A DNA stretch of 64,000 bases. Origin: Myxococcota bacterium (GTDB lineage: Bacteria > Myxococcota > XYA12-FULL-58-9 > JALHOP01). Each line of letters begins with the position of its first letter. The first letter of the stretch is position 1. This document shows positions 32,847 through 41,086 of the stretch, piece by piece. A program made the translations under genes and the position numbers. Below the pieces are notes generated by a model. It was not told the DNA's origin. It ran no database searches and saw nothing but the letters and a program-made list of their open reading frames with translations. The DNA is taken from assembly GCA_022842935.1 (NCBI GenBank), contig JALHOP010000002.1:1-64000 (forward strand), in the 5' to 3' direction.

Positions 32847-33227
32847 ATGGCGATCAAGCATCCGACCCAGGCGCAGCTCGAGCTGCCCACCATATTGTCC
32901 GCCTTAGGCGACAACACACGGCTCGCGATGATCGGCAAGTTGGCCGACGGTGAAGAGCTGAGCTGTGGTCAGTTCAGCGAGCTGGGGTCGAAGACCGTGC
33001 TCAGCTACCACATGGCAAAGCTCCGCGAAGCCGGACTCATCCAGGTCAGGGCGCAGAGCACACGGCGGTTCGTATCGTTACGGCGCGCGGAGCTCGACGC
33101 ACGATTTCCGGGACTGCTCGCGACCATCGTACCCGCAGCCAAGGCAGTAGAACCGAGACTGCGGCCGAGCGAATCGCCGCGCACGCCAGCGCCACGCGCC
33201 GACAACTACGACTGGGTCGTCGACTAA
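32847..33227 (+). CDS. ArsR-family winged-helix transcriptional regulator
   Basis: A 126-residue protein with the ArsR/SmtB-type fold: LPTILSALGDNTRLAMIGKLADGEELSCGQF, then the recognition helix region KTVLSYHMAKLREAGLIQV and the wing STRRFVSLRRAELDARFPGL. No Cys-rich metal site is present apart from one Cys (SCGQF) in the usual alpha-3 region, so metal sensing is uncertain. The C-terminal tail is Pro-rich. It may act on the palindrome upstream and on the neighbouring sugar transporter. GGCCCC precedes its ATG without a strong Shine-Dalgarno sequence. Confidence 0.8.
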   Translation: MAIKHPTQAQLELPTILSALGDNTRLAMIGKLADGEELSCGQFSELGSKTVLSYHMAKLREAGLIQVRAQSTRRFVSLRRAELDARFPGLLATIVPAAKAVEPRLRPSESPRTPAPRADNYDWVVD

Positions 33228-33276
33228 CGCACCACGTGTCCGGAGGCGACTTGGGCCTCGCTACAGGAGAACGAGC

Positions 33277-33726
33277 ATGCGCCTAACCATTCTCTTCGCC
33301 GTGGCAGTGGTGGGCGCCGTCCGCACGGCGAGCGCTTGCTCGTGCGTCCCACCGCAGCCGGTCAAAGTGGAGCTAAAGCGAGCCGACGCGGTGTTCCAGG
33401 GGACGGTAGTGAGCATCGACCCAATCGCCTCTCCCGACGCGAGCACGAGCGGGGACGGCCGCCTCGCCGTCACCTTCGACGTCGCCCGCGTTTGGAAAGG
33501 CGACATCAGCAAACGCTTCATCTTGAATAGCGTTTCGCCACACGTCGGCATGTGCGAGCTCGACTTTGCCGTCGGTGACCGCTGGGTGATCTACGCGAAC
33601 GGCAGAGACGGTCAGATGTACAGCGGCTTGTGTACGCGCAGCCATCGCGTCGACGGCAAGAAGCCGAGCCCCGATCTCCGCGCGCTCGGCGTCGGCAAGA
33701 GGGCCAAGCCCGTGGAAACACCATGA
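33277..33726 (+). CDS. Secreted TIMP/NTR-like Cys-rich protein
   Basis: A 149-residue protein with signal peptide (LTILFAVAVVGAVRTASA) and mature start CSCVPP. It then has ADAVFQGTVVSID, FDVARVWKGD and FAVGDRWVIYANG, with Cys in MCELD and LCTRSH. This matches bacterial relatives of the netrin/TIMP-like module, where the N-terminal CSC pair and later Cys residues form disulfides. In animals the fold inhibits metalloproteases; the bacterial role is unknown. GGAG lies ahead of ATG 33277. Its stop overlaps the next gene start (ATGA). Confidence 0.75.
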   Translation: MRLTILFAVAVVGAVRTASACSCVPPQPVKVELKRADAVFQGTVVSIDPIASPDASTSGDGRLAVTFDVARVWKGDISKRFILNSVSPHVGMCELDFAVGDRWVIYANGRDGQMYSGLCTRSHRVDGKKPSPDLRALGVGKRAKPVETP

Positions 33727-34634
33727 GCGCGGCCCTGCTCGTCGCCGTGCTCGTCATCGCGCCGCTGTCCCCCAGCGAAGGTCTTGACGTGCTCGCGCTC
33801 GGCGCCGACCAGCCTTCGCTCGCTAAGCTCGACGCAAAGTGCAAGAAGGGGGTCGACCTAATCTTGCGGGCGCCGCTCTCCGAGATCCGAAAAGCGGCGC
33901 CAATTTCCGTGAAGTGTGCACAACCGCGTTTCGCCAAGCTGGGCGCACTTCTCGACAGACAGGCCGCTCGCTGCACCAAGAGTGACACTGATTGCGCTGC
34001 ATGGCTGCTGCACGCGCAGGCCGCGCTGGTGGATGTGCTTTGCCCCAGTTGCGCCCAATCGGACTTCGCCAACGTCCTGACAGTGCTGGCGGCGGTTGGC
34101 GTCGGTGAAACCATCGACGAGGCCTCAGCTACGCGAGCAGTCGACGCGGCGAGCCGCGCTTCAGCCGCTGCAGCGGACAATTCGGCCGTCCAACGTATCG
34201 CTTTGGCGGCCTGGCTGTTGCTGCCAGCCTCCGCAGGCGTCGGAGTCGATGACTTCGCAAAGCTCATCCCGCGGGTCCTCGCGACCAATGCCGACGATCC
34301 GGATGTCTGGGGTGCATTCGTGTACATGGCGCAGCGTACCAACGCTGTCGAAGCCACCAAGCAGTTCCTCGATGCTGTGGCGGAAACAACCACGAACGCA
34401 CTGCATCGCGGTAAGGCCTACTATCTGCGGGGCTGTCTTGCCATGCAGGAGCATGATGAAGAAGGGGCGCGCACGGCTTTCGCTTTAGCCGCTAAAGCGG
34501 ACCCATTCGACGCCAGCTACAAAAAGGCCACGGGAGACGTCGCAGCCGGCGTCACGTTTCAATGCAAGGTGGTCATGACACCGTTTGGGCCCGCGCTAAA
34601 AGACGTGCTCACCGAAGCGGCTTCGAGCCGCTGA
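33723..34634 (+). CDS. Hypothetical exported repeat protein
   Basis: A 303-residue Ala-rich helical protein with an N-terminal hydrophobic leader (ALLVAVLVIAPLSPSEG). Paired Cys occur in CTKSDTDCAAW and VLCPSCAQSD. The C-terminal part, RGKAYYLRGCLAMQEHDEEGARTAFALAAKADP, resembles a TPR unit. No enzymatic motif is found. It overlaps the TIMP-like gene by ATGA, so the two exported proteins are made together. Confidence 0.55.
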   Translation: MSAALLVAVLVIAPLSPSEGLDVLALGADQPSLAKLDAKCKKGVDLILRAPLSEIRKAAPISVKCAQPRFAKLGALLDRQAARCTKSDTDCAAWLLHAQAALVDVLCPSCAQSDFANVLTVLAAVGVGETIDEASATRAVDAASRASAAAADNSAVQRIALAAWLLLPASAGVGVDDFAKLIPRVLATNADDPDVWGAFVYMAQRTNAVEATKQFLDAVAETTTNALHRGKAYYLRGCLAMQEHDEEGARTAFALAAKADPFDASYKKATGDVAAGVTFQCKVVMTPFGPALKDVLTEAASSR

Positions 34635-34684
34635 GCCTCGTGCATCCGCTCGCTCAAGAAGCCGCCACAGCGATGTGGCAGCGC

Positions 34685-36010
34685 CTACGCGCTCGAGGCT
34701 GGCCGCTGCAAACGCAACACGATGAACCCGACCACGCCCGACACCAAGGAGCCGACGAGGATGCCGACCTTGGCGAGCGCTAGGTGGTTGGGTGCGCTCA
34801 CGAAAGCGAGATCTGCAATGAAGAGCGCCACGGTGAAGCCAATGCCCGCGAGGACCGACACGCCGTAGACCCCCCACCAGGTTCCCCCTGTCGGCATGGG
34901 AGCGAGCTTGAGCTTCACCGCGACGAAGGTTGCCGAGAAAATTCCAAGCTGCTTTCCGGCAAAAAGGCCGAGGGCGACCCCCAAAGGCACTGCCTCGAGC
35001 AAGCTCGCGGGTGAGAGGCCGCGCACATCGACCCCAGCGTTCACGAACGCGAACAACGGCATGATGAAATAAACCTGCAACGGGTGCAGAGCCTCGACGA
35101 ACCGCTCTAGCGGAGACTGCAGATCTTCGAGTCTATCTTCGATGTGCGCGAGCTCACCGCCGCGGAGCTGGCTGTCCGACTCACACGGAAGCTCGCGCAG
35201 ATAGTCACGCAGCTCGCGCAGCACGTCGGCCGCACTTCGTCGGGCGTTTGCGGGCACGGCGAGCCCGAGCACGACCCCGGCGAGCGTCGCATGAACGCCG
35301 CCATGGTGGAGCGCGACCCAGAGAGCGCCGCCACACACTGCGTACGCAGCCCAGTGGACCACTCGCCAGCGGTTGAGCAGCGCGAGCACGATGACGAGCC
35401 CGGCCGCGACCGCGAGGGCGTTGAGATGTAGACCGGTGCCGTAGCGAAGAGCGATGACGAGGATACCGCCGATATCATCGAAGATAGCGAGCGCGACGAC
35501 GAAAACCGCGAGGCCTTGCGAAACGCGTTTGCCGAGAATCGCGAGGCATCCGATGACGAACGCGATGTCGGTTGCGACAGGAACCCCCCAGCCGACGACC
35601 GCGGGACTGCCTGCGTTGAGCAGACCGTAGATTGCCGCGGGAACCAACATGCCGCCGGCCGCGGCGACCGCCGGTAGGAGAGCACGCTGCACCGTTCGGA
35701 GCTCGCCCGAAACGAGCTCGCGCTTTACCTCGAGGCCCACGACGAAGAAGAAGATCGTCATCAAGCCATCGTTGACGAAGGTCGCTACCTCGAAGCGCAG
35801 TTCTGTCGCACCAAACCCGAGCGCGATCGTCGAGTGCACGAGTCGCTGATACGCATCGCTGAGCTCGCTGTTGGCGGCCACCATCGCGAGCAACGCCGTC
35901 ATGAAGAGCAAGGCGCCACCGGCCGCCTCGTGCGCGAAAAAACGCTGCAGCGGCGCTACGACACGCCCGAACAGCGGAACTCGCGAGAGATGATCGGGCG
36001 TCTTGGTCAC
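34685..36010 (-). CDS. nhaA: Na+/H+ antiporter NhaA
   Basis: A ~441-residue antiporter with clear NhaA motifs: HEAAGGALLF in the first helix, EVKRELVSGEL, WGVPVATDIAFVIGCLAILGKRVS, and FVVALAIFDDIGGILVIA with the paired Asp of the ion-binding site. The C-terminus IGFTVALFIADLAF is also typical. It exchanges Na+ for H+ to control internal pH and sodium. A GTG at 36010 gives the expected N-terminus; an ATG at 36115 would add 35 atypical residues. It is transcribed divergently from the histidine kinase gene. Confidence 0.9.
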   Translation of the reverse strand: MTKTPDHLSRVPLFGRVVAPLQRFFAHEAAGGALLFMTALLAMVAANSELSDAYQRLVHSTIALGFGATELRFEVATFVNDGLMTIFFFVVGLEVKRELVSGELRTVQRALLPAVAAAGGMLVPAAIYGLLNAGSPAVVGWGVPVATDIAFVIGCLAILGKRVSQGLAVFVVALAIFDDIGGILVIALRYGTGLHLNALAVAAGLVIVLALLNRWRVVHWAAYAVCGGALWVALHHGGVHATLAGVVLGLAVPANARRSAADVLRELRDYLRELPCESDSQLRGGELAHIEDRLEDLQSPLERFVEALHPLQVYFIMPLFAFVNAGVDVRGLSPASLLEAVPLGVALGLFAGKQLGIFSATFVAVKLKLAPMPTGGTWWGVYGVSVLAGIGFTVALFIADLAFVSAPNHLALAKVGILVGSLVSGVVGFIVLRLQRPASSA

Positions 36011-36220
36011 GACGAGACGCCTAGCGTCAACCAGAGACCACTGGCAAGGATGCCTCGCATATAGTGCTCGTTCCGTCGACACGCGGTCACCGTGCCGAGC
36101 TCGAGGCGCATCCACGATGTCTCTACGCGTTCGCTGGCCCCTTTTTGCGACACCCGTAGTTCGTCGCCGCGAGACTTGCCCAGCTATGCGGCCTCATGTG
36201 GTCGTAGTACGGTCCCGGCC

Positions 36221-37324
36221 ATGCCAAGCACGACCCCCGAGGTGCTCGCAGAGCGCGAGAAGACGGACGAGCACCTCGACAGCGAGCGGGCTCAAGCAGA
36301 TGAGGCGCTCAGTATCCACGCGGTCGTGAGCGAGGCCTCGGCCGACGAAAAGATCGAGAGTGTCCGCGAGCGCGCCGATGCAGTACTTCGTGCGGTACGC
36401 GACAAGGTCAACCGGAAGCTCGCGACCGCCGACGAGCGCGTCCTCGATGTCATCGAGGCCGAGCGCTCGTTCGCCGACCGGACCCGAGAAGCCGAGAAGA
36501 AAGCCGAAGATGCCGTCCGCGAAGCCGAGCGGCAGGCTACCGCGCACGAGGTCGCCAGGGTCCTCCCGGTCGAGCGGGACAATACGGACGCCGCATTGGC
36601 GGAAGAGCGGGTCCGAGCGGACGAGGCAATCGCCGCGCGCGACGACACCCTCGCCATCGTGAGCCATGAGCTTCGCACTCTTTTCGGTGGCATCGTCATG
36701 AGCGCCGCGGTCATCGAAGCCTCCGTCGCCGAGGTCGCCAAGGGAGCGACCGTGAAGAACGAGGCGAGGCGCATCCAGACCCACACGTTTCGGATGACGC
36801 GGCTGCTCAATGACCTGCTCGACGTCGTCAGCATCGACGCCGGCAGGCTCACCTGTCGTCCTGGCGTGAATGATCCTCGAGCGCTCGTCGAAGAAGCCAT
36901 CCGAGTCTGCGCTCAAGCCGCTCAGACCAAGTCGATACGACTCGAGCCCCAGCTCGAGAACGCCCCGAATAAGGCTTCGTACGACCACGACCGCATGCTG
37001 CAAGTACTCGCCAATCTCATTGGCAACGCCATCAAGTTCACGCCTGCGGGCGGACGCGTCGTGGTCGCGTGCGTCGCTATTGGAGATGCGCTCGAGCTGG
37101 CTGTCAGCGACACTGGCCCCGGAATCCCCGAAAACATCCGCCACGCGGTCTTCGAGAAGTTCAAACAAGCCGACGCCGAGGGCCGACCCGGCGTAGGCCT
37201 CGGCCTATTCATTGCCCGGTCGATTGTCAGCGCCCACGGTGGACGCATCTGGATCGATAGCCCGCCCGAGGGCGGCGCACGCGCGGTTTGCGTCATTCCC
37301 AACGGGCCGCTCGTCCGCACGTAG
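36221..37324 (+). CDS. Soluble sensor histidine kinase with coiled-coil N-terminus
   Basis: A 367-residue kinase without TM segments. Residues ~1-140 are a long charged coiled coil (repeats of A-D-E-x-x-x-x-x-R and ERVRADEAIAARD). The HisKA domain has IVSHELRTLFGGI with the phospho-acceptor His, and HATPase_c has the N-box LIGNAIKF, G1 SDTGPGIP and G2 GVGLGLFIARSIVSAHGG. No response regulator is adjacent, so it is an orphan. ATG 36221 starts where the coiled coil begins. The coiled coil may act in dimer sensing or receive a signal from another protein. Confidence 0.85.
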   Translation: MPSTTPEVLAEREKTDEHLDSERAQADEALSIHAVVSEASADEKIESVRERADAVLRAVRDKVNRKLATADERVLDVIEAERSFADRTREAEKKAEDAVREAERQATAHEVARVLPVERDNTDAALAEERVRADEAIAARDDTLAIVSHELRTLFGGIVMSAAVIEASVAEVAKGATVKNEARRIQTHTFRMTRLLNDLLDVVSIDAGRLTCRPGVNDPRALVEEAIRVCAQAAQTKSIRLEPQLENAPNKASYDHDRMLQVLANLIGNAIKFTPAGGRVVVACVAIGDALELAVSDTGPGIPENIRHAVFEKFKQADAEGRPGVGLGLFIARSIVSAHGGRIWIDSPPEGGARAVCVIPNGPLVRT

Positions 37325-37395
37325 CGGGAGGCGAGAAAGGAGGATGAGCGCCTGGGCGGTTTTGGAACGCCCGGGCACGCGGGCACCAAAGAAAC

Positions 37396-39132
37396 TTGGC
37401 TTGGATCGACTCCCCAGGTAGTTGGTCGGAGGTGCAGCGTTGGTTCTGGCGACTAACTCCCGTTGCGGTTTCGCTGATCGCGTTCCTTTGGCCACTTTGG
37501 TATTGGAATCGAACTCCCGGCGGTGACTGGGGCTATTTCGATAGCCTCGCGCTCGTAGTCCGCTCCAGCGTCCACAGCTATGGGCGCTTCCCTATGCATG
37601 ACCCGTGGGTCATGGGCGGCGCAGACCTTCTGGCAAATCCTCAAACGCGGATGTTTTCACCTTTCGGTCTCCTCGATCAGATCTTCTGGCCCCATGTCGC
37701 CAACGTCGTTTCGCTCGCGATTCACGGTATCTTCGGGGCGTGGGGCATGATGAGCGTGCTCACGCGCTTAGGTCACAACCGGCTCGTAGCAGGGCTTGGC
37801 GCGATGATGTTCATCGGCGGCTCGTGGTTCATGTTGCACTACTGCGAGGGCCACATCCCGTACGGATCCATGCAGCTCCTGCCTTGGGTCGTGTATTGGT
37901 TGATGGAGCTCGACAGGCCATCGGCGTTGCTCAAGCTGGCCGCCCTGCTAGCGCTATTCCTGGTCGACGGCGGCATCTACGCGTTCATCTTCAGCGTCTA
38001 TGGCGCCCTTGTGCTCATTGCGATTGGTATGGTGCCCATCGGCGGGCTCATCGCCCGCGTGAGGGAGCGCCGCCTGCTGCTGCCTGGTGCTGCGGTCGCT
38101 TTCCTCGGCGTCGCCTCGGCCAAACTGGTGCCCGTGATCGAGTCGCTCGGTACGCGCAAGCTCACCATCGAGCGTGCCAACATGAGCATGAAGCTCGCGG
38201 CTGCGGCGTTCTACGATACCGATCAATGGTTCTTGAGGTCGGCGCGGCCCCTCGACTGGCGCTTTCACGAGATTGGTTGCTACCTCGGCTTCGCTGCAAC
38301 GGCGCTCATCGTGATCGCCTTGGTGCGGCCGTCATTCGCGCGCGCGCAATGGCGTTGGCTCGCTTTCGGCCTCGTCTTCCTGTGGATCGGCACCAACGCG
38401 CTAGCTCCCGTGAACCCATGGGAGCTCATCTCTCGGACACCGCTATTGCGGAACGCGCATGTCCAGAGTCGCAACTTCATCTGGCTCTATTTCGCCTGGG
38501 TGGTGCTGACCTGCGCGGCGATTCGGTCTTTTCGCTGGAAGCCGCAGATCGCTCATGGCTTGTTGCTCGTCGCGGTGCTCGAGATCGTGGTCGTATCGCA
38601 ACGGCAATGGTACCGCGCCATGCAGAACGATGGTGGCGGGCTGCGCTACGCGTCTACGGCGCGCAATATCACGCAGCGCGCCTGGGCCTACACCGTCATG
38701 TGGGCGACCAAACCTGATCACTACTTCGCTGGCGGTTTCGGCGCACTCGACACCTACGAGCCTGCCCAGTTCGAGCGCAATGTCCGCTATCGCGGCGGGC
38801 CTGGCTACGCGGGCGAGATCCGCGTGGTTGGCGGCACGGGCAAGGCGGAGCTCGCCGAGGTGTCACCCGGCTTCATCGCCATGCGCTACGACGGCACAAC
38901 GCCAGCGATGGTGCGTATCAATCAGAACCGCCTCGCGGGCTGGGAAGTGGTCTCAGGTGATGCGGAGTGCGATGACGATGACTATTCGCTCGATGTGAAG
39001 ATCTCGGCTCCCGGCGAGATCGTGCTGCGCTATCGGCCGTGGTACTGGCCTGACATCGTCATGGCCTACGCGCTGGGTATCCTCGTCTTCGTTGGCATGG
39101 CGTTTCGATTGCGGCAGAAAGTAGTGACGTGA
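37396..39132 (+). CDS. Polytopic YfhO/GT-C-like membrane protein
   Basis: A 578-residue protein with about ten TM segments and a C-terminal periplasmic strand-rich domain (MVRINQNRLAGWEVVSGD, then the final anchor helix). The first loop GDWGYFDSLALVVRSSVHSYGRFPMHDPWVMGGADLLANPQ holds an acidic residue and the D-P-W-x-x-G-G-x-x-x-x-A-N-P layout of YfhO-type and related GT-C glycosyltransferases that use lipid-linked sugars. Glycosyltransferase activity is inferred. Its stop overlaps the GTG start of the methyltransferase gene, so the pair may act on one surface polysaccharide or lipid. Confidence 0.65.
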   Translation: MAWIDSPGSWSEVQRWFWRLTPVAVSLIAFLWPLWYWNRTPGGDWGYFDSLALVVRSSVHSYGRFPMHDPWVMGGADLLANPQTRMFSPFGLLDQIFWPHVANVVSLAIHGIFGAWGMMSVLTRLGHNRLVAGLGAMMFIGGSWFMLHYCEGHIPYGSMQLLPWVVYWLMELDRPSALLKLAALLALFLVDGGIYAFIFSVYGALVLIAIGMVPIGGLIARVRERRLLLPGAAVAFLGVASAKLVPVIESLGTRKLTIERANMSMKLAAAAFYDTDQWFLRSARPLDWRFHEIGCYLGFAATALIVIALVRPSFARAQWRWLAFGLVFLWIGTNALAPVNPWELISRTPLLRNAHVQSRNFIWLYFAWVVLTCAAIRSFRWKPQIAHGLLLVAVLEIVVVSQRQWYRAMQNDGGGLRYASTARNITQRAWAYTVMWATKPDHYFAGGFGALDTYEPAQFERNVRYRGGPGYAGEIRVVGGTGKAELAEVSPGFIAMRYDGTTPAMVRINQNRLAGWEVVSGDAECDDDDYSLDVKISAPGEIVLRYRPWYWPDIVMAYALGILVFVGMAFRLRQKVVT

Positions 39133-39899
39133 GCGAGTTCGACTACAGCGGCATTCCGATCGGCTTCTACGATCAGGTCGCGCGCGGCGACGGCAGCGCT
39201 ATTCGCAAAGCCTGGCACCTGCAAAAGTTCCAGCGCATCGTCGATTGTCTGCCGCCTGGGCCCGGGCTGTCGATCCTCGATGTTGGCTGCTTCGCGGGCA
39301 CGTTCCTCTCTCTTCTCGACGAGCAACGCTTCACCCGACAGCTCGGTGTCGACATCCTCCCAGAACAGGTCGCTTACGCGAACGACCACTACGGCGGCGC
39401 CCATCGCGAGTTCCGCGCCATTGGCGACGTGAGCGACATTCACAATCTTGGTGAGAGCTTCGACTGCGTGACCTGTATCGAGGTCATCGAGCACCTCACC
39501 CCCGAGCTCATCAAGCGCCTAATCGACAACGTCGCGCAGGTCTTACGACCGGGCGGGTCGTTCGTACTGTCGACGCCCAACTACGCGAGCACATGGCCAC
39601 TGGTTGAGCTGCTACTCAACCGCTTCTCCGACGTATCTTACGAAGAACAGCACATCACCAAGCTCAACGCCTTCAACCTCGAGAAGAAGCTGGCTGGAAT
39701 CGCGCCGAGCCTCCGCTCCTGCTTCGCTCTCGAGATGAAGACGACCACGCACCTGCTAACGCCCTTCCTCGCGCCGCTCGGCTTCGACGCCATCATGCGT
39801 CTGTCGAGCGCCGTGCCACACAAGAGCTGGCGTGTGCCGTTCGGGAACCTCTGCCTGGCCGTGTTCGTCCGCAACAGCGAGCCGAGTCCAACCACCTAG
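39129..39899 (+). CDS. Class I SAM-dependent methyltransferase
   Basis: A 256-residue protein with the SAM-binding motif LSILDVGCFAGTFL, then GVDILPEQVAYAN, FDCVTCIEVIEHL and LRPGGSFVLSTPNY, in the order of class I methyltransferases of the UbiG/methyltransferase-11 type. The C-terminal cap likely defines the acceptor, which is unknown. Translation starts at GTG 39129 overlapping the previous stop. Such enzymes near GT-C-like genes often modify glycans or lipids. Confidence 0.8.
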   Translation: MSEFDYSGIPIGFYDQVARGDGSAIRKAWHLQKFQRIVDCLPPGPGLSILDVGCFAGTFLSLLDEQRFTRQLGVDILPEQVAYANDHYGGAHREFRAIGDVSDIHNLGESFDCVTCIEVIEHLTPELIKRLIDNVAQVLRPGGSFVLSTPNYASTWPLVELLLNRFSDVSYEEQHITKLNAFNLEKKLAGIAPSLRSCFALEMKTTTHLLTPFLAPLGFDAIMRLSSAVPHKSWRVPFGNLCLAVFVRNSEPSPTT

Positions 39900-40060
39900 A
39901 AGTCAGGGTGCTCCGGCACGAACATTGGTTGGCGCGAAACCCAAGATTCCCAGGCCGATCAAGACCTTACGCTTCTTGGTCACCCCCCTACCCCCATCGA
40001 TAGCGTAAAGCGCAAGACTTCGCTGGCAACGTCGACCGGCGCGATTTCCGTGATTCTGTT

Positions 40061-41086
40061 ATGGTCTCGGGCCCCATGACTTCGCGCCACGACACCCAAC
40101 GCCTCACCATTGGCGACCGAACCAAAGCCATGGTCGCCGGTCCCAACATCGTCCCTGCCGCCATCGCCGGTTTTTTGCTGTGCATGCTCATCGGCGGCCT
40201 CATCTTGTTCCGCTCCCACCGCATGCGCGCGACGCCAGCAACGACCGAGGAGGTTGAAGCGAGCGTCACGGTAACGCCAGCGACATCAACGGTCTACGCC
40301 AACACACGCCGCTATGTCGGACGTCTCGAGCCATGGGCGCACGCGATGGTCGGTCCGAAAACGCTGTCTGCGTACGTCGCCGCGGTCATGGTGCGTCCAG
40401 GCGACGATGTGGTGAAGGGTGATGTCTTGGCCACGCTCGACTGCCGCAACGCTTTAGCGGCCAGCCCCCAACATCAAGCTCCCGACGCTGCCCTTTCACG
40501 GGCCGCCGGTGACTGCACGTTCCGGGCGCCGTTCGACGGCGAGGTCGCGACTCGCACCGCCGACCCCGGTACGTTCGTCGCGCCCGGTCAGGCGATCCTC
40601 ACGCTCGTCGACCGCTCGACGGTACGCCTCGTCATCGACGTTCCCGAGGCGGACTTCAACGCAGTGAAGCCGGGAACGGCGGTAACCATTCGTTCGCTCG
40701 CGACCGGCGGCACCGTTACCAGTCGCATCTCACGTCGCGCTCCGGCGGCCGACATGAACAGCCACGCCGTCAGCGTCGAGATCGATCTCACCGATGACGA
40801 GCAAATGTTGCCGCTTGGAACCACCGCCGAGGTCACGAGCCAGCTGGGCGAGCCCGCTGCTGCGAGCGAGATTCCCGCAACGGCCGCGAAGGTCCGCGGC
40901 GACATCGCCACCGTGATGGTGCTGGACGGCGAAACGGTGTCGCGCGTACGCGTCAAGCTGCTCGGCGAGCGTGACGGAAAGGTCTATGTCGAGCCGAGCC
41001 TCGCCGCTGGCACCCAAGTCGTCGTCGACAGCAACAGGCAGCTACGCGACGGCGATCACGTCGTCGTTCGCAAAGACGAGCCTTGA
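40061..41086 (+). CDS. HlyD/AcrA-like periplasmic adaptor without pump partner
   Basis: A ~340-residue single-TM membrane fusion protein. The anchor is ~30-50 (IVPAAIAGFLLCMLIGGLIL), the lipoyl halves are VGPKTLSAYVAAVMVRPGDDVVKGDVLATLD and DCTFRAPFDGEVATRTADPGTFVAPGQAI, then the beta-barrel (VRLVIDVPEADFNAVKPGTAVTI) and membrane-proximal domains. The alpha-hairpin between the lipoyl halves is only ~20 residues where 60 or more is normal, so it can hardly reach an outer-membrane channel in the usual way. No RND or ABC pump gene is adjacent. An ATG at 40076 is an equally good start. Confidence 0.78.
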   Translation: MVSGPMTSRHDTQRLTIGDRTKAMVAGPNIVPAAIAGFLLCMLIGGLILFRSHRMRATPATTEEVEASVTVTPATSTVYANTRRYVGRLEPWAHAMVGPKTLSAYVAAVMVRPGDDVVKGDVLATLDCRNALAASPQHQAPDAALSRAAGDCTFRAPFDGEVATRTADPGTFVAPGQAILTLVDRSTVRLVIDVPEADFNAVKPGTAVTIRSLATGGTVTSRISRRAPAADMNSHAVSVEIDLTDDEQMLPLGTTAEVTSQLGEPAAASEIPATAAKVRGDIATVMVLDGETVSRVRVKLLGERDGKVYVEPSLAAGTQVVVDSNRQLRDGDHVVVRKDEP

